A stretch of 58,786 bases of DNA from an uncultured Roseburia sp. Lineage in GTDB: Bacteria; Bacillota; Clostridia; Lachnospirales; Lachnospiraceae. Location of the stretch: assembly GCA_910587865.1 (NCBI GenBank), contig CAJUNX010000005.1, positions 79,440-138,225 of the forward strand, written 5' to 3'. The position numbers and the translations under genes are program-made. The notes beneath the pieces were generated by a model that was not told where the DNA came from, searched no databases, and saw nothing but the letters and a program-made list of their open reading frames with translations. Each line of letters starts with the position of its first letter. Position 1 is the stretch's first letter. Below are positions 53,919 to 58,786 of the stretch, one piece after another.

Positions 53919-54719
53919 CTACGGTCTGAGTCCCATTCCGCCCTCGAGTGTGAGCGTCTCACCCGTCAGATACTTAAAGTCCGGTGATGCAAGCTGTACG
54001 CAGACTCGTCCGATCTCAAGCTCCGAATCTCCGTAATGGCCTGCCGGCGGCATCTTGACATTTGCCTTAAACGCATCCGGGTATGCCTGCTCAAACTGCT
54101 CAAGCTGCGCGGTCCACGCCAGCGGGCAGATAATATTGACATTGATCCCGTCCTTCGCCCACTCAGTCGCCGCCACACGGGTCAGTCCGCGGATTCCCTC
54201 TTTGGCCGCCGCGTACGCACACTGGCCGAAGTTGCCGAACAGCCCTGCGCCCGAAGCGAAATTGATCACGGTTCCCTTTGCCCGGGCCAGGTACGGATAG
54301 CACGCCTTCATATAATAAAACGCCGCATAAAGACCGGAATACAGCGCCAGGTTAAACTGATCCGTGGTGTGCTCCGAAAGCGGTACCCCGGAAGCGGATG
54401 CCTGCGCATTGTTGATCAGCACGTCAATACTGCCGAACGTATCGATCGTCTGCTTCACAACAGACGCCACCACTGCCTCGTTGTCCGCTCCCGCATTCAC
54501 ATCCGCCTGCACCGTCAGCACCCGGATGCCGTAGAGACGCTCTAATTCCTCCTTCGCGTCATCGAGCTTTTTCGTATTGCGCCCGGTGATCACCAAATTC
54601 GCGCCCTCCTTCGCATATGCGGTCGCGATACCGTAGCCGATGGATCCGCATCTGCCGTCGCTTAAGACCGCCCGTCCCGCTCCGGTGATGATGGCTGTTT
54701 TTCCCTGTAAGAATCCCAT
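53919..54719 (-). CDS. Short-chain dehydrogenase/reductase
   Basis: A 266-residue NAD(P)-dependent SDR. The N-terminal nucleotide motif starts TGAG and resumes at IGYGIA after an insert of about nine residues (AVLSDGRCGS). Catalytic Ser in NFASGAG and Tyr/Lys in YAAAKEG; NNAQAS replaces the usual NNAG; the C-terminal LTGETLTLEGGMG is typical. Substrate unknown: a sugar alcohol, keto acid or steroid would fit the family. AAAGGAGG is upstream. It precedes lacI on the same strand. Confidence 0.87.
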   Translation of the reverse strand: MGFLQGKTAIITGAGRAVLSDGRCGSIGYGIATAYAKEGANLVITGRNTKKLDDAKEELERLYGIRVLTVQADVNAGADNEAVVASVVKQTIDTFGSIDVLINNAQASASGVPLSEHTTDQFNLALYSGLYAAFYYMKACYPYLARAKGTVINFASGAGLFGNFGQCAYAAAKEGIRGLTRVAATEWAKDGINVNIICPLAWTAQLEQFEQAYPDAFKANVKMPPAGHYGDSELEIGRVCVQLASPDFKYLTGETLTLEGGMGLRP

Positions 54720-54770
54720 GTTATCTGTACCTCCTTTTACCGGAAACTCTTTTGGTTTCCTCTGTATGAA

Positions 54771-54799
54771 ACCTTACCATATCGTGTCCCAAAATGCAA
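54771..54799 (-). promoter_or_regulatory. Candidate promoter of the SDR gene
   Basis: TTGCAT (54794-54799), 17 bp, TAAGGT (54771-54776) on the minus strand. A GGAAAC/GTTTCC dyad lies just downstream in the leader, a possible repressor site. Confidence 0.4.
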
Positions 54800-54851
54800 G
54801 ATTCCGCCGCGGATCCCGGCCGATGCGCCCTGCGTCCGTGCGAAGCCCGTC

Positions 54852-55685
54852 TTACCGCACGATTACCTCGCCGCGCGCATCCGGATCATCCATGATGATC
54901 TCCCCGGCCGACGGCAGATAAATATGTCCCAGGCGCGGGTTTTTCACGCTCACTACATCCGTAATTATCGTAGCCTCCACCTCCGATTTTTCGAAGCTTA
55001 GATCCGTCTCCTCCATCTCGCAGTCCACCAGTTTTAACCCCTTACAGTAGCAGAGCGGCTGCGTGCCGATGATTTTGCAGTGGTCGAATGTCACGTTTTC
55101 ACAGTACCACGCGAGATATTCCCCCTGCACAACGCTGTTTTTTACCACGACGTTTTTTGCATGCCAGAAGGCGTCCTTTGTGCGGAAAACACAGCGGTCA
55201 AACACGGAATCCTCTATGTACTGAAACGAATACTTTCCGTCGAGCTCCACTCCGGTAAACGTGAGGTGATCCGAGCGCATCATGACATATTCCCCCTGCA
55301 GTTTTGTATCCTGCATCCTCATGCGGTGAACAGACCAGCCGAACTCCGGCGAGATCACGTCGCAGCCAGAAAGCGTCACATCGCTGCATTCCCGGAGCGC
55401 CTTGATCCCGTGCAGCTTTGTATCCCTGATCTCTATGTGGTCGGAATACCACAGCGCCGCGCGGCAGAGCTCTGTCAGCTCGCTGCCTTCAATCGCAAGG
55501 CCGTGATCATGCCAGAACGGATAGCGCAGGTTGAAATAGCAGTTTTTCACCGCGATATCCGAGCACTCCTTGCACGCGCTCTCCCCGTCCGCCGGTCCGT
55601 CAAACCGGCAGTCACTTATCATCAGCTGTGCGCTGCCGTAGAGGGCGCGCTCCATATCAAAAGTCTCATGTTCGATTCTTGTCAT
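54852..55685 (-). CDS. DUF3737 family protein
   Basis: A 277-residue protein of the DUF3737 family, which has a right-handed beta-helix-like repeating pattern. Runs such as IAVKNCYFNLRYPFWHDHGL, VTLSGCDVISPEFGW and VVVKNSVVQGEYLAWYCENV recur about every 20 residues with Cys, Phe and Trp in register. No catalytic residues are evident. The start at 55685 has GGGAGAGGAGAG; the open frame continues upstream, but without a ribosome site. Divergent from the DUF2804 gene. Function unknown. Confidence 0.85.
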   Translation of the reverse strand: MTRIEHETFDMERALYGSAQLMISDCRFDGPADGESACKECSDIAVKNCYFNLRYPFWHDHGLAIEGSELTELCRAALWYSDHIEIRDTKLHGIKALRECSDVTLSGCDVISPEFGWSVHRMRMQDTKLQGEYVMMRSDHLTFTGVELDGKYSFQYIEDSVFDRCVFRTKDAFWHAKNVVVKNSVVQGEYLAWYCENVTFDHCKIIGTQPLCYCKGLKLVDCEMEETDLSFEKSEVEATIITDVVSVKNPRLGHIYLPSAGEIIMDDPDARGEVIVR

Positions 55686-55722
55686 CTGTCTCTCCTCTCC
55701 CTTCCTCAATACGTATCGTTTC

Positions 55723-55751
55723 ATTATACCGGTCCGTTCCTGACAAAACAA
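55723..55751 (-). promoter_or_regulatory. Promoter of the DUF3737 gene
   Basis: TTGTTT (55746-55751), 17 bp, consensus TATAAT (55723-55728) on the minus strand, about 40 bp before the start codon. Confidence 0.7.
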
Positions 55752-55833
55752 GATCTTTTGCATATCTTTTTTTGCATATCTTTTTTTCCGCATCTGTATT
55801 ATAATAATAATGCCAGGGACAGTCGGTCATGTG

Positions 55834-55851
55834 TTTCACCCCTGCGTGAAA
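55834..55851. promoter_or_regulatory. Palindrome in the divergent DUF3737/DUF2804 region
   Basis: TTTCAC, a 6-base centre CCCTGC, then GTGAAA, within a wider CATG...CATG dyad, in the leader of the DUF2804 gene. Looks like a regulator binding site; the protein is unknown. Confidence 0.4.
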
Positions 55852-55945
55852 AAGCATGGCCCTGCGGCCCGTTAAGGCATCGTGGGACAGATACGTCTGA
55901 CCCCGGCAGTGATAAAGTGAAACGGATAGAAACGGGGGTATTTTT

Positions 55946-56980
55946 ATGCAGAATGAAATCACAAAACCGACCAGGCTTCTGGACGAACACGGCCATATCA
56001 CAGATCCCGGATGGGCGCGGCAGCTTTTCTGGACGTATGACCGGGCAGACATCCGCGCGCCGAAGTGGCGGATCAAGGAGTGGGATTATTATCTGGTCAC
56101 CAACGATTCCTACGGCGTCGCCTTCACGATCTCCGATCTCGGATATATGGGACTGATCGGCGCTTCGTTTCTGAACTTTGAGGAAAACTGGGAGCACACG
56201 AAAAATGTGCTGACCGCGTTTCCGATGGGGCGCTGTCATCTCGGCTGGCACTCCGACGACGGGGACGCCGTTTTCCGCAGTAAAACCTTCGGTTTAAAAT
56301 ACCGCGTGACGCCCGGAAAACGACGGATCCGCTGCTTCATCAGACATTTTTACCGCGGGGAGGATCTTTCCGTTAACCTGACCTTAGACCAGCCGCCCAT
56401 GGACTCGATGTGCATCGCCACGCCCTGGAAGGAGAAACCGACCGCGTTTTACTATAACCAGAAGATCAACTGCCTGCCGGCATCCGGCACGGTGACGCTG
56501 GGGTCGCGCACCTTCACCTTTACCAAAGGAAAGGATTACGGCGTGCTCGACTGGGGGCGCGGCGTATGGACCTACGACAATACCTGGTACTGGGGCACCG
56601 GCAGCGGACAGATCGACGGCGTGCCGTTCGGCCTCAACTTAGGCTACGGCTTTTCCGACCGCAGCTATGCCACGGAAAATGTCATCTTTTACAACAACAA
56701 AGTGCACAAGCTAAGCGAGGTGGATTTCGGCATTCCGAAAAAAACGGACGGCTCTTACGATTTTATGAAAAAATGGAAGATCACCTCGGATGATGACCGG
56801 CTGACCGGAACGTTTACCCCGGTCTTAAACCGCACCGCCACGATGGATTTTAAGCTGATCGCCTCCATCCAGAATCAGGTCTTCGGACATTTTGACGGAA
56901 TGGCTGTCTTAGACGACGGAACCGCTCTTCCGGTAAACAATTTCTTCTGCGCGGTCGAGGTCATACGCAACAAATATTAA
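55946..56980 (+). CDS. DUF2804 family protein
   Basis: A 344-residue soluble protein of the DUF2804 family. Typical segments are the N-terminal ITKPTRLLDEHGHITDPGWA, the aromatic-rich DYGVLDWGRGVWTYDNTWYW (and following GTGSG) and GFSDRSYATENVIFYN. The fold is likely a lipocalin-like beta barrel as in carotenoid-1,2-hydratase relatives (tentative). No signal peptide. GGGGG upstream of the ATG is an unusual but strong ribosome site. The leader is about 140 nt and holds a palindrome. Function unknown. Confidence 0.85.
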   Translation: MQNEITKPTRLLDEHGHITDPGWARQLFWTYDRADIRAPKWRIKEWDYYLVTNDSYGVAFTISDLGYMGLIGASFLNFEENWEHTKNVLTAFPMGRCHLGWHSDDGDAVFRSKTFGLKYRVTPGKRRIRCFIRHFYRGEDLSVNLTLDQPPMDSMCIATPWKEKPTAFYYNQKINCLPASGTVTLGSRTFTFTKGKDYGVLDWGRGVWTYDNTWYWGTGSGQIDGVPFGLNLGYGFSDRSYATENVIFYNNKVHKLSEVDFGIPKKTDGSYDFMKKWKITSDDDRLTGTFTPVLNRTATMDFKLIASIQNQVFGHFDGMAVLDDGTALPVNNFFCAVEVIRNKY

Positions 56981-57084
56981 TGCCTGTCGTTTCTGCACAT
57001 GCTCCGCTGAAACTGCATGTCTTCTCCCTGCGCCATACGTGCTATCATAAATGCAGCAAAAGAAAAGAAAAGGAGAAGGAAGTT

Positions 57085-58188
57085 ATGCAGTTTCAGGAAC
57101 GAACCAGACGACTCACACGGGAATTATCCGGCCAGACCGCTGTCGTGACCAGCGAGGCGTCGATCTTTTATCTGACGGGCTTTCGCACGACGGCGAGACG
57201 GCCCAAACAGATCGGCCCTACCGCCGTCGTGACCGGCGCGGACACCGTGCTGATCGCACCCGCGAAATGGTAGGCGCAGATCACCGCAGACGACGGCGTA
57301 TGCTGTGACAGGCTGCTCCTCTACAACAATACGGCAGAGCAGTTTAACGAGACGCTTACAGCGGCCATCCGTGCGCAGGATGCCTCCGTGCTCTGGTATG
57401 AACAGGATTCCATTGATCTGAACACTTACCTGTATCTGACGGAGGCTTTCGCCGGCATTCCCTTCCGCAGCCTCACCGCGGTTCTCGCAAGGATGCGCCT
57501 GATCAAAGAGCCTGGAGAGATCGCGCGCCTTCGCGCCGCTGCGGATGTTGCCGTGTCGGCCATGGAGCACGCAAAAAACGTTTTGAAACCCGGCATCACC
57601 GAACTGGACGCGGTCGCGGAATTAGAGTATCACATGCGGAAACTGGGTTCGGACGGCGTTCCCTTCACGATGAAGCTCTTATCCGGCATGAAGTCGGCCG
57701 TGCTCACGGAGGTTCCGGGGACAAAACGGATGGAGGAAGGCGATCTGGTGCTCACGGACTTCGGCGCGATCCGAAACGGTTATTCCTCGGACTGGACGCG
57801 CACGTTCTGCCTCGGATGCGCCGGCCGGGAACAGGAAGCACTCTATGAGCTTGTCTGGGAGATGGAGCGCGCCTGCATCCGTCTCGTAAAGCCGGGTATC
57901 CCGATGAGTGATCTCATCGCCTGCGCCGCAGAGGTCGCAGCGGAAAGCCCCTTCGGAACATACAGCAATCCTCACTTAGGCCACAGCATCGGCATCACCT
58001 GCCACGAATGGCCCGTCTTAGAGCCCGGCGTGACGGAGACGGTCGCGGAAAACATGGTCTTTACGCTGGAACCCGGCATCTATGTACCGGGCATCGGCGG
58101 AGTCCGCATCGAAAACGAGATCCTGGTCACCGCGGACGGCTGCGATGTTCTGACCGGGCTGAAAAAAGAAGTCCTGCTGCTCCCGTAG
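57085..58188 (+). pseudogene. M24 family aminopeptidase (Xaa-Pro type), interrupted by an in-frame TAG
   Basis: A 367-residue frame with one internal TAG at 57271-57273, after 62 codons; both sides are in the same frame and of the same family. The N-terminal creatinase-like part is MQFQERTRRL to LIAPAKW. The C-terminal pita-bread domain keeps all metal ligands: two Asp in LTDFGAIRNGYSSDWTRTF, His in HLGHSIGITCHE, Glu in FTLEPGIY and Glu in RIENEI. GGAGAAGGAAG precedes the ATG. TAC or CAG to TAG would explain it. Readthrough is not expected without a suppressor; a sequencing error is possible. Confidence 0.85.
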
Positions 58189-58199
58189 CAGAACGCCAA

Positions 58200-58223
58200 A
58201 ATGGCAGTCTGACGACTGCCATT
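58200..58223. terminator. 10-bp hairpin after the M24 gene
   Basis: AATGGCAGTC, loop TGAC, GACTGCCATT: a perfect stem 11 bp after the stop. On the minus strand a short T run (TTTT) follows, so it may end the dehydratase transcript; on the plus strand there is no U run. Confidence 0.45.
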
Positions 58224-58228
58224 CCGCA

Positions 58229-58318
58229 CATCTGCGCTCTGTTTTCCGGCAGCCCGCGCCCCCGTTTTACCGGCTCATCTGCGCTCTGTTTTCCGGCAGC
58301 CCGCGCCCCCGTTTTACC
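58229..58318. repeat. 43-bp direct repeat, period 47 bp
   Basis: Identical blocks at 58229-58271 and 58276-58318 (starting CATCTGCGCTCTGTTTTCC). They fill the space between the M24 gene and the dehydratase gene and run up to the latter's last codons. Confidence 0.92.
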
Positions 58319-58730
58319 AGTCGCACAGACTCCCGTCCTCCGGACGCCTGCAGACCGGAATATACGCCCGCTTGTACGGGTAGCGCTTCGCTGCCTCCTC
58401 GTCGATATCACAGCCGATTCCCGGCTTATCCTCCATCGTTAAATAGCCGTCTTTACAGACCGGCCCTCCCTTTACCACCTCTTTTACCGTGTCGTCCACC
58501 GTGCCGTCCTCCTGGATACCGAAGTTGTACGACGACACGTTTAAGTGCCAGTTTACCGCGTGCGTGACCGGCGAGACGTCGTTCGGCCCGTGCCATGCCG
58601 TCTTCACATCGTAGGTCTCCGCGATCGCACCGATCTTTTTCGCCTCCGTGATCCCGCCGATGCGGATTAAATCACAGCGGATAAAATCAAGCCAGCGGTT
58701 CGTGATCCCCGGCAGGCACTCCCAGCGGCT
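58314..58730 (-). CDS. Enolase-superfamily sugar-acid dehydratase (RspA/mannonate dehydratase-like), C-terminal part
   Basis: The last 138 codons of a mandelate racemase/enolase-superfamily protein: WECLPGITNRWLDFIRCDLI, then IGGITEAKKIGAIAE, KTAWHGPNDVSPVTHAVN with the conserved His, and a C-terminal tail ending DGSLCDW. Homologues such as RspA and D-mannonate dehydratase are about 400 residues. Upstream of 58730 this frame hits a TAA (58731-58733) and the last 55 bases of the window no longer resemble the family in any frame. Either a disruption or an artefact at the sequence end. Fits a uronic-acid pathway alongside the GH2 enzyme. Confidence 0.75.
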   Translation of the reverse strand, partial: SRWECLPGITNRWLDFIRCDLIRIGGITEAKKIGAIAETYDVKTAWHGPNDVSPVTHAVNWHLNVSSYNFGIQEDGTVDDTVKEVVKGGPVCKDGYLTMEDKPGIGCDIDEEAAKRYPYKRAYIPVCRRPEDGSLCDW

Positions 58731-58786
58731 TTACCCTCGACGGAGAGGGCGGGGTTTCTGGCAACTTTGCGGCGGTATTTCGCTCT

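Noticed and set aside
57271..57273. Pyrrolysine coded by TAG in the M24 peptidase
   Set aside because: Pyrrolysine is not expected in this family, and no pyl genes or special downstream structure were seen.

Overview
The window looks like chromosomal DNA of a GC-rich gut member of the Firmicutes, most likely Lachnospiraceae (Clostridia). Reasons seen in the sequence: strong AGGAGG-type ribosome sites before almost every gene, a methionine T-box riboswitch, AddAB instead of RecBCD, YesM/YesN-type two-component sensing beside a sugar ABC transporter, DeoR and LacI regulators, and lipoproteins with Gram-positive lipoboxes. No rRNA, tRNA, phage or CRISPR array was recognised. Most genes lie on the minus strand.

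Layout from left to right. 0-3.3 kb: DeoR regulator, CutC and a membrane protein with two thioredoxin-like domains joined to a CcdA-type electron carrier. 3.4-6.2 kb: a large transglutaminase-like protein. 6.5-9.9 kb: a MacAB-type efflux ABC system behind a good promoter and a structured leader. 10.1-11.5 kb: MATE exporter. 11.7-18.7 kb: sugar operon (solute-binding lipoprotein, two permeases, GH2 beta-glucuronidase-like enzyme, GH29 alpha-L-fucosidase), preceded at 18.9-22.4 kb by its probable two-component system. 22.5-29.1 kb: second MATE exporter, PpiC-type lipoprotein, FAD dehydrogenase, small conserved protein, Maf, sodium-coupled transporter. 29.2-33.2 kb: hypB, a 936-residue Fe-S/flavin oxidoreductase and hypA, with no hydrogenase in view. 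33.3-35.3 kb (plus strand): T-box leader and metG. 35.4-44.0 kb: addB, a small monooxygenase-like gene and addA. 44.3-45.1 kb: an AT-rich MNT/HEPN toxin-antitoxin pair whose HEPN gene is frameshifted. 45.2-51.4 kb: gltB-gltD glutamate synthase. 51.9-58.8 kb: uracil-DNA-glycosylase-like gene, LacI regulator fused to an acyltransferase remnant, a small IS-like palindromic element, an SDR dehydrogenase, DUF3737, DUF2804, an M24 peptidase broken by an in-frame stop, and the end of an enolase-superfamily dehydratase.

The most unusual feature is the density of unrelated tandem repeats (minisatellites) in one 58-kb stretch. They sit inside the thioredoxin/CcdA protein, the fucosidase, the GH2 enzyme, AddA and (twice) AddB, and also in several intergenic spaces. 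Inside genes nearly every unit is a multiple of three bases (39, 48, 54, 78, 81) and encodes Gly/Ala/Glu/Pro-rich, probably disordered inserts. Outside genes the periods are 44, 44, 47 and 77 bases and ignore frame. AddA and AddB are longer than their Bacillus counterparts by roughly the length of these inserts. Several genes also show recent damage (frameshifted HEPN toxin, amber-interrupted peptidase, acyltransferase remnant), which suggests ongoing rearrangement.
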